Assembly (NCBI GenBank): GCA_945869165.1
Contig: CAMBNY010000017.1
Span: 1 to 43,211 of the forward strand
Source: Comamonas sp. lk
Lineage (GTDB): Bacteria > Pseudomonadota > Gammaproteobacteria > Burkholderiales > Burkholderiaceae_C
Direction of reading: 5' to 3'
DNA: 43,211 nt
The translations under genes were made by a program, and so were the position numbers. Shown in pieces: positions 7,482-14,888 of this stretch. Numbering within the stretch: the stretch's first letter is position 1; each line of letters opens with the position of its first letter. The notes below the pieces were generated by a model that was not told the origin of the DNA, searched no databases, and worked only from the letters and a program-made list of their open reading frames with translations.

Positions 7482-7674
7482 TCACCGCGCCACCAAAACC
7501 CTATTGGCATCGCCCGTTAGTTGAGGTTCCTGGTTGCGGCTCATGGTCAGGGCAAATCGGGAAACCCGCTCTGAAAGGTAGCTCTGAAGCTTTCCGACGG
7601 TTATGCGCTCCCAGGCCCTGCGCAACGCATGCTGACATCAGCAACACCGCGATGGAGCGGACGAACTGTTTCAT
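7482..7674 (-). pseudogene. Chimeric remnant: FGE-type signal peptide joined to a caspase C-terminal tail
   Basis: ATG at 7674 begins MKQFVRSIAVLLMSACVAQG, the same signal peptide as the FGE genes at 4048 and 4949. It lies four bases after the stop of FGE protein 3, the same spacing as between FGE 1 and FGE 2. At about 7603 the homology switches. In another phase the DNA then encodes ITVGKLQSYLSERVSRFALT...EPQLTGDANRVLVAR with a stop at 7482, matching the last 39 residues of the caspase at 8602-10119. The frame that starts at 7674 leaves this phase and ends at 7501. A deletion between a second FGE gene and a following caspase gene explains all of this. The remaining ~260 bp to its left (7218-7481) hold no recognisable gene. 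Confidence 0.8.
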
Positions 7675-7678
7675 GTTG

Positions 7679-8599
7679 TTATAGGTCACGGGCTAGTCGG
7701 AAGCCGATGTTTGGTCTTCGCTCCCCTAACACCTGCCCGAAACGCGAGCCCGAGCGCATACTTCCCGGGGAATCATTCCAAGACCCTCCACGAACAACGT
7801 AGTTAACTTCTCGTGCGCGGGATACTGGCCTACTGAAAGGGATTTGGTCGCAAGCTTCTTCCCAAGCACTACCATCTTCGGGCGCGCCAATGTAGTTCTC
7901 ATGCCAGCAATCTTGGACCAATTCCCCCGCATTGCCTAGCATGTCAAAAACTCCGAACGCATTAGGCCACTTTAGTCCCACTGGGTTAGCTTTAGCTGCG
8001 ATTGAATTGAACCAAGCATAAACATGTAGCTCGAGGTCCTTATCGCCGAAAGGGTAAATAGTCGTACTTCCCGCCCTTGCTGCGTACTCCCATTCGGCTT
8101 CGCTTGGTAGCCGATATTTCTGGCCCGTCTTCTGGTTGAGCTTGGTAATGAACTGGCGGATATCTTCAAAAGACACTTGCTCCACAGGCAAGGTGCGGCC
8201 CTTGTAAGCGCTTGGGTTACTGCCCATGACGGCGTACCACTGCTCCTGCGTGACCTCATACTTGCCGATGGCGAAGCTCTGAATTTGCACGCGATGCCGG
8301 GGCTTTTCGTTGGGTTCGCCAATGGACTTCGGCTTCTCGTTGCTGAACGGGTCAGGCAAGGGGTCGGGTGGCGAGCCCATCAAGAAGCTACCGCCAGGCA
8401 ACACCACCATCTCGGAACACTCGGGGCAGTCTTTGACGATGGTTCCCGGTGCAATCTTCGCCTTCGCCGCGACTTTGCCTGCTTTTGGGTAATCCAGATT
8501 CGTTCCGTTCTCATCCGGAATAAACCCCTTGAACAACCCCTGCGCCCCCGCAACCTGCACCACGCAGGCCAACACCAGAAACTTCAGCAGCTTGCCCAT
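7679..8599 (-). CDS. Exported FGE-sulfatase-fold protein 3
   Basis: 306 residues, ATG at 8599, two bases after the caspase stop. Signal peptide MGKLLKFLVLACVVQVAGA, then GFIPDENGTNLD and the KDCPECSEMVVLPGGSFLMG entry into the FGE domain. Core motifs are RLPSEAEWEYAARAG, DMLGNAGELVQDCW, VVRGGSWNDSP and NIGFRLARDL. It is a close paralogue of FGE protein 1 across most of the domain, but the signal peptide is different and GNVWEWVEDCW has become GNAGELVQDCW, which changes the usual Trp pair. Catalytic FGE cysteines are absent. The gene is third in a leftward unit of serine hydrolase, MORN-caspase and FGE. A periplasmic partner or target-recognition role for the caspase is likely but inferred. 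Confidence 0.85.
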   Translation of the reverse strand: MGKLLKFLVLACVVQVAGAQGLFKGFIPDENGTNLDYPKAGKVAAKAKIAPGTIVKDCPECSEMVVLPGGSFLMGSPPDPLPDPFSNEKPKSIGEPNEKPRHRVQIQSFAIGKYEVTQEQWYAVMGSNPSAYKGRTLPVEQVSFEDIRQFITKLNQKTGQKYRLPSEAEWEYAARAGSTTIYPFGDKDLELHVYAWFNSIAAKANPVGLKWPNAFGVFDMLGNAGELVQDCWHENYIGAPEDGSAWEEACDQIPFSRPVSRAREVNYVVRGGSWNDSPGSMRSGSRFGQVLGERRPNIGFRLARDL

Positions 8600-8601
8600 T
8601 C

Positions 8602-10119
8602 CTATTTGGATACCAGCACCCGTGCGCTATCCCCAACGAGCTGCGGCTCCTGCGTACGGTTCATCTTCATCGCAAAGCGCGGAACCTTGTCCGCGAGGTA
8701 GCTCTGGAGTTTTCCGATGGTGATAGTGCCGTCTTTGTTCTCATCGGCATCCCCCTCCAGGCCTTTCATCAGGTAGTAGCTAAAAATGCCGTGCTTAAGG
8801 TCAGGGCTGGAACTTGATATCTGGCTGTTGGCGGATGCCGACATGACTGTGAAATTGTCAGGGTAGGCTTTTTCCTCCAGCTTGATGGAGACAGGGCGGG
8901 CGCTTGCAAGCAGTTGCTCTCCGCCCCGGGTTTGTCCGCTGTAGCAGCTATCCATAAACATGGTCACCGACTTGGGCCGGGCTGTTTGCAACAGGTTCAC
9001 CACTTCCTTTTGGGCTACTGCGGTGCGTTCCAACAAATCTTTGTCTACGCCGTAGGGCAGCAGGTAGAGCTTGCCTTCATCCGAGGGCAGTCCGTGTCCG
9101 CTGAAGAACACGTACACATCGGTCTTGTCCTTCGTAACGCGCGAGGGCAGCCAGTTCTTGAAGGCTTTGACGATGGATACGTCATCTGCCTTGGAGTCCA
9201 GCATCATGTTGATGTTGTCGGGCTTGATGCCAAGGCGCAGGGCGTAGTCATAAAAAGCCAAGGCATCGTCTTTGGCAAATTCGGCCTTGGGAATCCGTAG
9301 GTAATCCTGTATGCCAATGATGATGGCGACCGCATCCCGTTTTGCTTGGGGACGCAGGTTGGCGGCATTGAGTTCGGCAAAGCTCTCTTTGGCCTCTGAC
9401 AGAGCGCGGGAGACGGTCAGTACCTTGGTATCGGTATTGCCGTAAAGGTCACGGGCCACCACGGTGAACTTGGTCTCCTGCCCGGCACGGGCGACACGCT
9501 TGGCGGTGTAGACACCGTCGGCCCTGCCACCGAGTTCGTCGCCATTGAGTTTGAGGGAACTGGTATCGGCGTTGGTGCGGATGGTCAGGGTGACCTCGCC
9601 AAACGCGTCAGGTGGGCTGGCACTGGCTCGGACGGCGATGCTGGCGGTCTGCTTGGCCTTTTCGCGCTGAAGCTTGTCGGCATCAAGGCGTTCGCGCTCC
9701 TGGGCTAGGCGGACACGCTCCTGTTCCAACTGCGCGGCTTTGCGCTCGTTATCAAGTCGCTGGGATTCGCTGATTTGGGCCAAGGCGGGATTAGTGGGGC
9801 GTAGGAGTTGGTTGGCAGACCAGGTACCTTGGCTGATGACGGTTCCATTGGCTGCGGCAATCGTTCCTTGGCCCTCGTACTTGCCGTCTTTCCATGTCCC
9901 GGTGTATTTCTCGCCGCTGGCAAAGGTCTGAACGCCAAAACCGTTGGGCTTTCCGTCGCGCCATTCACCTTCGTATTTGTCGCCGTTGGTATTGAGCCAG
10001 CGGCCTGTGCAGTTGCTCCAACGCGAGGGGGTGCTTCCCTGGCAAACGGGTAGTTGGCTCTGGGCGTAAGACGCGCCTGCGATCAGCAGTAGGCATAGAA
10101 GGCGAGATAGATGTTTCAT
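8602..10119 (-). CDS. Exported MORN caspase-like (C14) peptidase with EF-hand-like loop
   Basis: 505 residues from ATG 10119; the frame stays open to 10422, but that extension lies inside the upstream hydrolase gene, and the signal peptide (MKHLSRLLCLLLIAGASYA) fixes the start. Next come LPVCQG...WSNCTG, two MORN repeats (~45-90), a charged coiled coil (~118-160), a beta-rich Ig-like stretch (~170-245), and the caspase domain (~262-505). The catalytic pair is H342 (FFSGHG) and C392 (MDSCYSG). Residues ~457-468, DADENKDGTITI, have the DxDxNxDGxI spacing of an EF-hand/dockerin calcium loop, just before the C-terminal helix. It lies 38 bp after the hydrolase gene and 2 bp before FGE 3. Calcium control is inference; metacaspases are often calcium-dependent. 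Confidence 0.88.
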   Translation of the reverse strand: MKHLSRLLCLLLIAGASYAQSQLPVCQGSTPSRWSNCTGRWLNTNGDKYEGEWRDGKPNGFGVQTFASGEKYTGTWKDGKYEGQGTIAAANGTVISQGTWSANQLLRPTNPALAQISESQRLDNERKAAQLEQERVRLAQERERLDADKLQREKAKQTASIAVRASASPPDAFGEVTLTIRTNADTSSLKLNGDELGGRADGVYTAKRVARAGQETKFTVVARDLYGNTDTKVLTVSRALSEAKESFAELNAANLRPQAKRDAVAIIIGIQDYLRIPKAEFAKDDALAFYDYALRLGIKPDNINMMLDSKADDVSIVKAFKNWLPSRVTKDKTDVYVFFSGHGLPSDEGKLYLLPYGVDKDLLERTAVAQKEVVNLLQTARPKSVTMFMDSCYSGQTRGGEQLLASARPVSIKLEEKAYPDNFTVMSASANSQISSSSPDLKHGIFSYYLMKGLEGDADENKDGTITIGKLQSYLADKVPRFAMKMNRTQEPQLVGDSARVLVSK

Positions 10120-10157
10120 GCCGATCATGTTAGCAAGGGCGCCGGTAGGCCTGCCCG

Positions 10158-11411
10158 CTACCAGCGTCCATAGTGGGTGACCACACCGTACCAAAGTGAA
10201 CCGACTTCCCGCCCCATGGTGGTTTGCCCAGATTTTGCGGTGGTATTTGCAGCCAGGTGAACCATTACCAACTTTTGCGCAGGATCGACAAAAATAGATT
10301 GTCCGTAAACCCCTAGAAGCGCAAATCGGCGCTGGGCGCCAGGGAACGTCCATACTTGATAACCATAACCGTAGTACGGGGTTGCTCTTTGGGGGGCAAA
10401 AGCATCTGGATGCCGTTTCCAATCGGTAGCCTCCATGAGGAAGTCTTTTGGAATGATTTCGCCTAAATCTGGTCGATCTGGTCGCGTGCCATCATTGGCG
10501 AGAAGAATGCCCAAGCGGGCGTATTCCTGTGCCGTAGCGTTCAAGTTGCCACTCGCCCGCTCCAAACCGTCCGAGCCTGCGCGCCACAGTGCCGAAGTCT
10601 GTGCGCCCATAGGCTGCCAAAGTCGAGACTCCATATACTGGCTCAGGGTTTGACCAGTGGCTCCGCGCAGCACGAGCGCGAGCATGTCGGTTTCAGCGCT
10701 GGCATAGTTAAAAGCCACACCCTGCGGCCTGAGCCGGGTGTTGATTACCTTGGCTCCGGCGGCTGCGCCTCCACGATACGCTGCTGCACCGTACCTTGCT
10801 AAGTCATCAGCACCGTTATACAGTTCCTCAAACTTTGCACCAGAAGACATACGAAGCAAATTGCGGATGGTGGTCTCCCCATAGATCGTCCCGCTGAGCG
10901 TGGGTGCATACAAATCTGCGCGGTCATCCAATGATTTGATGCGCGCCTCCCGCAAGGCGATGCCTACTGCCATGGCGGTGACAGTTTTAGCCATGGAATT
11001 GGACAAAAACCGATGCGCAGCGTTGCGTCCATATTGGTATCGTTCCAACTGAATCACACCATCTTTAATCACCAGCAGCGCCATCGCCGGTTGGCGCTTC
11101 AAGTAATCGCCCACGGTGAGGTCGCTTTGCCCATCGACTGACCATCTGTAGGGCGGCTCTTGATCAGCCCGCTTAAGTACCAATGGCTCTGATGCGGGCT
11201 GCATGGTGTTGGCGACACCGTCGAAGATGCCGGGAATTTCCCCTTGACGGGTGAAGGAGCCCACACGCACGCAGGGATCCATAAACCAGGTGCGGGCTGT
11301 GCCGACAGGATAGCCCTGGGCTTTACAGAGCGCGGTTTCTTCGGGCTCAGCGTGTGCAAATGCCGCGCTGAATATCAAGAGCAAAGTCAGAACTAGGCGA
11401 TTGGTATGCAT
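10158..11411 (-). CDS. Exported beta-lactamase-fold serine hydrolase
   Basis: 417 residues from ATG 11411, which has GGGGAA seven bases upstream and opens the signal MHTNRLVLTLLLIFSAAFAH. The frame is open to 11450. The domain is of the class C beta-lactamase/DD-peptidase/esterase type: S139-M-A-K (SxxK nucleophile and base), YAS in FNYASAET as the second motif, and LGVYGQ near the third-motif region. It is likely to act on peptidoglycan, D-amino-acid peptides or esters in the periplasm; a true resistance function is not indicated. It is first in the leftward operon with the caspase and FGE 3, and the convergent pntB remnant and corA lie behind its 5' end. Proteins of this type (6-aminohexanoate-dimer hydrolase-like) are broad in substrate. 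Confidence 0.8.
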   Translation of the reverse strand: MHTNRLVLTLLLIFSAAFAHAEPEETALCKAQGYPVGTARTWFMDPCVRVGSFTRQGEIPGIFDGVANTMQPASEPLVLKRADQEPPYRWSVDGQSDLTVGDYLKRQPAMALLVIKDGVIQLERYQYGRNAAHRFLSNSMAKTVTAMAVGIALREARIKSLDDRADLYAPTLSGTIYGETTIRNLLRMSSGAKFEELYNGADDLARYGAAAYRGGAAAGAKVINTRLRPQGVAFNYASAETDMLALVLRGATGQTLSQYMESRLWQPMGAQTSALWRAGSDGLERASGNLNATAQEYARLGILLANDGTRPDRPDLGEIIPKDFLMEATDWKRHPDAFAPQRATPYYGYGYQVWTFPGAQRRFALLGVYGQSIFVDPAQKLVMVHLAANTTAKSGQTTMGREVGSLWYGVVTHYGRW

Positions 11412-11515
11412 GCTCGAATTCCCCAACAAAGTGTAAAACCGCAAGCCCAATCAATTGGGCTGAGATGAAGCAACTTGCCTTCCCGAACCAAGGGGCTGAG
11501 CAGGTGAGCACCTCC

Positions 11516-11627
11516 AGTACCCCTGGCTGCGCCGGGCTGATCTGGAAGTGGTTCCGCATGGACAAAACCATGATGGTGGTGGGCGACGCTAAAAAGTGCT
11601 CTAGGACATGGCCAAGGCGATGGCGCT
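11516..11627 (+). pseudogene. Decayed remnant of the pntB 3' end, copy B
   Basis: The + strand reads GCAGLIWKWFRMDKTMMVVG then DAKK. A one-base loss follows, after which the other phase continues as DMAKAM. It aligns along its whole length with copy A (3547-3663), including the shared ATGGACAAAACCATGATGGT string, so both derive from the same pntB C-terminus. Copy B abuts the stop of corA convergently. The two copies, in direct orientation, bracket the FGE/caspase block. Confidence 0.65.
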
Positions 11628-11631
11628 ATCG

Positions 11632-12621
11632 CTACTTCAACCACCCGCGCTTGCGAAAGTACCACATAGGCACCAGCGCGCTGCCAATCATCAGTGCCAC
11701 GGTGTAGGGATAGCTCCAGCCACCTAAAAATTCCAGCTCGGGAAACTTTAGGTTCATGCCATACACACTTGCAATCAAGGTGGGCGGCAAAAGCGCCACG
11801 CTGGCGACCGAGAAGATTTTGATGATCTTGTTCTGGTTGATATTAATGAAACCTACCGTGGCATCCATCAAGAAGTTGATCTTGTCAAATAAAAACGCCG
11901 TGTGGCTATCCAGCGAGTCGATATCGCGCAGAATCTGGCGGGCGTCCTCAAACTGCTCTGCGTTGAGCATTTTGGAACGCATCATGAAGCTCACCGCGCG
12001 GCGCGTGTCCATCACGTTGCGGCGGATGCGACCGCTCATGTCCTCGTGGCGTGCGATGGCGGCCAAGGCTTCGCCGGCGATCTCATCGGTCACATTGCCG
12101 GCCAGCACTTTGCGGCTGACGTTTTCCAAGTCGTCGTAAATGCCTTCTAGCGTATCGGCCGAATACTCGGCATCGGCGTCAAAGAGCTTGAGCAGTACTT
12201 CCTTGGCATCTTCGATGAGCCCAGGCGCGCGGCGCGCGCGCATACGCAGTAATCGGAAAACAGGCACGTCTTCATCGTGGATCGAAAAAAGCACGCCCTT
12301 GCTTTTCAGGCTGTCATTGACCAAGTTCAAGATAAAAGCGGCGCGCACCGTGCGCGGCTCATCTTCGTCGGCAATCAAAAAGTCACTGCGGATATGCAGT
12401 TCGCCGTTGTCTTCGGTATAAAAGCGGGCGGATTCTTCGATGTCCTCGTCCATCGCGTCTTCGGGAATCGACAGGCCGTAGTACTGCTTGATCCAACGCT
12501 TTTCTTCGACGGTGGGCGATTCCAAGTCCACCCAGATGGGCTGGAATTTGGAGAGTTCTTCCAGGGATTCGATTTCTTCCTGGAACAGGCGGCCGTTGGC
12601 CAGGGTGAAAATATTGAGCAT
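11632..12621 (-). CDS. corA: CorA-type magnesium transporter
   Basis: A 329-residue inner-membrane Mg2+/Co2+ channel of the CorA family (2-TM-GxN). It has a long acidic N-terminal cytoplasmic domain (residues 1-~265) with a helical stalk, then two C-terminal transmembrane segments. The first TM ends in the selectivity motif YGMN, seen in LIASVYGMNLKFPEL, and the protein ends with RKRGWLK, a usual CorA tail. Length is normal. It is transcribed alone leftward; its 3' end touches the pntB remnant. No ribosome binding site stands out before the ATG. Confidence 0.93.
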   Translation of the reverse strand: MLNIFTLANGRLFQEEIESLEELSKFQPIWVDLESPTVEEKRWIKQYYGLSIPEDAMDEDIEESARFYTEDNGELHIRSDFLIADEDEPRTVRAAFILNLVNDSLKSKGVLFSIHDEDVPVFRLLRMRARRAPGLIEDAKEVLLKLFDADAEYSADTLEGIYDDLENVSRKVLAGNVTDEIAGEALAAIARHEDMSGRIRRNVMDTRRAVSFMMRSKMLNAEQFEDARQILRDIDSLDSHTAFLFDKINFLMDATVGFININQNKIIKIFSVASVALLPPTLIASVYGMNLKFPELEFLGGWSYPYTVALMIGSALVPMWYFRKRGWLK

Positions 12622-13008
12622 GGCAATGGGTTGAAGGTCAGGGGCCTACGGGTTCGATGGGGCGGCGGGAATACGGCGGCTTTCGAACGACGGGGCACCT
12701 GGCCTCAACCATCCGAAAGCTACCTACTGGGGTAGTGGTCCAAGAATGCTCTCCAGAGTGGGAATCCAAGGATTATCGCACCCCAGCTCCAGCGGACACG
12801 ACCGCTTTACACGGGGATTCGGACCCGGTCGCAGTCCGCACTCCAGGCTAATCCATAAAGAGCGCCAGCCCATCGGAAAAGCTTTGCTTTTTTCTAAAAA
12901 GTGGCGCATAGTGGGGTCGGGATATTCCAAGAATATTGCGATATTCGCGGAATTTGGACTGGCGACCGCCAGGTCGCCGGATGTGTAGCAAGCAACTGGA
13001 GGCTATTT
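12622..13008. other. Divergent intergenic region between corA and hpf
   Basis: No gene is supported. It must hold promoters for both directions. A possible rightward promoter is listed separately, and GGAGG stands six bases before the hpf start. Confidence 0.5.
12884..12912 (+). promoter_or_regulatory. Candidate promoter of hpf-ptsN-hprK
   Basis: TTGCTT at 12884 and CATAGT at 12907 are separated by 17 bases, a partial sigma-70 match about 100 bp before hpf. It is a pattern match only. Confidence 0.25.
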
Positions 13009-13338
13009 ATGAATTTGACAATCAGCGGCCATCATCTGGAAGTAACACCGGCTCTGCGCAGTTACGTGACTGACAAATTGGACCGCATCATGCGCCACTT
13101 TGACCAGGTCGTCGACGTAAAAGTCTTGCTCACGGTAGAAAAGCAAAAGGAAAAAGAGCGCAGGCAGCGCGCCGAATGCAATATCCACGTCAAGGGCAAC
13201 GATTTGTTCGCCCAAAGCTCCCACCAAGACCTCTATGCCGCCGTGGACGATCTGGTGGACAAATTAGACCGCCAAGTGGGGCGCCACAAAGAGCGCATCC
13301 AAGACCACCACCACACCGCGCCTAAGCGCCTGATGTAG
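13009..13338 (+). CDS. hpf: Ribosome hibernation promoting factor, short form
   Basis: A 109-residue HPF/YfiA (S30AE) protein that binds the decoding region of the 30S subunit and promotes 100S dimer formation in stationary phase. The whole length is one S30AE domain: [20 protein letters not shown], the helix [16 protein letters not shown], and [17 protein letters not shown]. There is a short His-rich tail and no C-terminal dimerisation domain of long HPF. The start has CTGGAGG six bases upstream. In many proteobacteria hpf follows rpoN; rpoN is not seen here, but the ptsN-hprK continuation is the standard betaproteobacterial order. A strong terminator separates it from ptsN. Confidence 0.95.
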   Translation: MNLTISGHHLEVTPALRSYVTDKLDRIMRHFDQVVDVKVLLTVEKQKEKERRQRAECNIHVKGNDLFAQSSHQDLYAAVDDLVDKLDRQVGRHKERIQDHHHTAPKRLM

Positions 13339-13363
13339 CCCGTCCGGGTCTCGTAAGCTAGCG

Positions 13364-13393
13364 AAACCGCCACCCCAAGTGGCGGTTTTTTTA
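13364..13393 (+). terminator. Rho-independent terminator after hpf
   Basis: AAACCGCCAC and GTGGCGGTTT form a ten-base-pair stem around a CCCAA loop, followed by a run of T. It ends ~20 bp before the ptsN start, so ptsN is expressed by read-through or from its own promoter. Confidence 0.9.
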
Positions 13394-13413
13394 TGGGCAT
13401 AATCCGCACCACC

Positions 13414-13881
13414 ATGAACCGACTCGCCAATCTATTGCCGCAGCCACACGTGCTTGCACAGGTGGATGTCACCAGCAAAAAGCGAGCGTTTGAAGAGGCC
13501 GGACTGCTGTTTGAAAGCCTGCACGGACTGAGCCGGGCTTTGGTCACCGACAGCCTTTTTTCCCGCGAGCGCCTGGGCTCGACCGGCCTAGGGCACGGGG
13601 TGGCCATACCCCACGGACGCATCAAAGGCCTCAAGTCCCCTATGGCCGCAGTGTTTCAGTTGGCACGCCCGATCGGCTTTGACGCGCCGGACGATATGGC
13701 CGTCAGCCTGATGATTTTTTTGCTGGTGCCTGAGGCGGCTACCCAGCGCCACCTTGAAATTCTCTCTGAAATCGCCGAACTGCTCAACGATGCCGATATG
13801 CGCAAGCGCCTGATCAGCGCCACCGATGCCACGCAGTTGCACAGCCTGCTCACGGGCTGGCGCTCCACCCAAGCGCATTGA
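13414..13881 (+). CDS. ptsN: PTS IIA-like nitrogen regulatory protein
   Basis: 155 residues (EIIA-Ntr). It accepts phosphate from NPr/EI-Ntr and regulates potassium transport, nitrogen and carbon responses through its phosphorylation state. The phosphorylated histidine is in GHGVAIPHGR. The body matches PTS EIIA type 2 (TSKKRAFEEAGLLFE, LMIFLLVPEAATQRHLEILS). I start at MNRLANLLPQPHVL (13414), the family's usual beginning; the ATG at 13393 would lie in the T-run of the terminator. Neither start has a clear binding site. hprK follows after 45 bp. Confidence 0.93.
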   Translation: MNRLANLLPQPHVLAQVDVTSKKRAFEEAGLLFESLHGLSRALVTDSLFSRERLGSTGLGHGVAIPHGRIKGLKSPMAAVFQLARPIGFDAPDDMAVSLMIFLLVPEAATQRHLEILSEIAELLNDADMRKRLISATDATQLHSLLTGWRSTQAH

Positions 13882-13926
13882 AATTTTGCAGCGCACAGCC
13901 TTCGCTAAATAACCGGGTCTTAAGCT

Positions 13927-14877
13927 GTGAAACCCAACGCCATCAGCGCCGACGTCCTGTTCGAAGCCTTTCGCAACCGCTTGCAGTGGCAATGGGTGGC
14001 CGGTCTGGGCGCCTCAGAGCGGCGCTTTGACGAAGTCGCGGTACGCGCGGCCCGCTCGGGTGCCGATCTGGTGGGTTACCTCAATTACATTCATCCCTAC
14101 CGGGTTCAAATTCTTGGCGAACGGGAGATCGCCTACATCACCAACGCCACGGAAGAAGACAGTACCCGGCGCATTCAGCGCATCGTGACCCTGGAGCCGC
14201 CGGTGCTGGTGCTCGCTGACGGTCAAGTGCCCCCACCGGGCTTGCTGCGTATGTGCGAGGAAGCCCAAATTCCGATGTTCGCCGCCCAAGGCTCCTCGGC
14301 CTTTGTCATCGACGTGCTGCGCGCGTATTTGTCCAAGCACTTTGCCGACCGCGTGTCCATGCACGGCGTGTTTATGGACATTCTGGGTCTGGGGGTGCTG
14401 ATTACCGGTGAGTCCGGCCTGGGCAAAAGCGAGCTGGGACTGGAACTGATTTCGCGCGGTAACGGATTGGTGGCCGATGATTCGGTGGACTTGTACCGCA
14501 TCAACCAGGCCACCATTGAAGGGCGTTGCCCAGACCTGTTGCAAAACCTACTGGAAGTACGCGGCATCGGCCTCTTGGACATACGCGCTATTTTTGGTGA
14601 GACGGCGGTGCGGCGCAAAATGCGCCTCAAGCTGATCGTGCACCTGGTGCGCAAAGAAACCCTGGAGCGCGAATACGAGCGCATGCCGCATGAGCCGCTG
14701 ACCCAGGACGTAATCGGCATCCCGGTACGTAAAGTGGTGGTTCAGGTGGTGGCTGGGCGCAATATCGCGGTGCTGGTGGAGGCGGCGGTGCGCAATACGA
14801 TTTTGCAATTGCGCGGTATCGACACCTACCAGGAATTTGTCGATCGCCAGCGCCGGGCCATGGAATCCGGTTCCTAG
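13927..14877 (+). CDS. hprK: HPr kinase/phosphorylase
   Basis: 316 residues, GTG start. It phosphorylates and dephosphorylates a serine of HPr. In betaproteobacteria it belongs to the incomplete PTS with ptsN and a regulatory rather than sugar-transport role. The N-terminal domain (~1-135) is followed by the kinase core with Walker A GESGLGKS from residue 161 and the HprK signature [12 protein letters not shown]. Length is normal. It converges on hexR with only 11 bp between the stops and no visible terminator. Confidence 0.95.
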   Translation: MKPNAISADVLFEAFRNRLQWQWVAGLGASERRFDEVAVRAARSGADLVGYLNYIHPYRVQILGEREIAYITNATEEDSTRRIQRIVTLEPPVLVLADGQVPPPGLLRMCEEAQIPMFAAQGSSAFVIDVLRAYLSKHFADRVSMHGVFMDILGLGVLITGESGLGKSELGLELISRGNGLVADDSVDLYRINQATIEGRCPDLLQNLLEVRGIGLLDIRAIFGETAVRRKMRLKLIVHLVRKETLEREYERMPHEPLTQDVIGIPVRKVVVQVVAGRNIAVLVEAAVRNTILQLRGIDTYQEFVDRQRRAMESGS

Positions 14878-14888
14878 GGCCTGCGAAG

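Noticed and set aside
7220..7684. 154-residue plus-strand frame
   Set aside because: It is antisense to the chimeric remnant and shows no family pattern.
4048..8599. Formylglycine-generating activity for the FGE-fold proteins
   Set aside because: The active-site cysteine pair of true FGE is missing in all three, and no sulfatase gene is near.
10120..10422. N-terminal extension of the second caspase by about 100 codons
   Set aside because: It lies inside the serine hydrolase gene in another phase and would bury the signal peptide.
12884..12960. Sigma-54 promoter before hpf-ptsN
   Set aside because: GTGGCGCATAGTGG is only loosely similar to the -24/-12 GG-N10-GC pattern; the spacing does not fit well.
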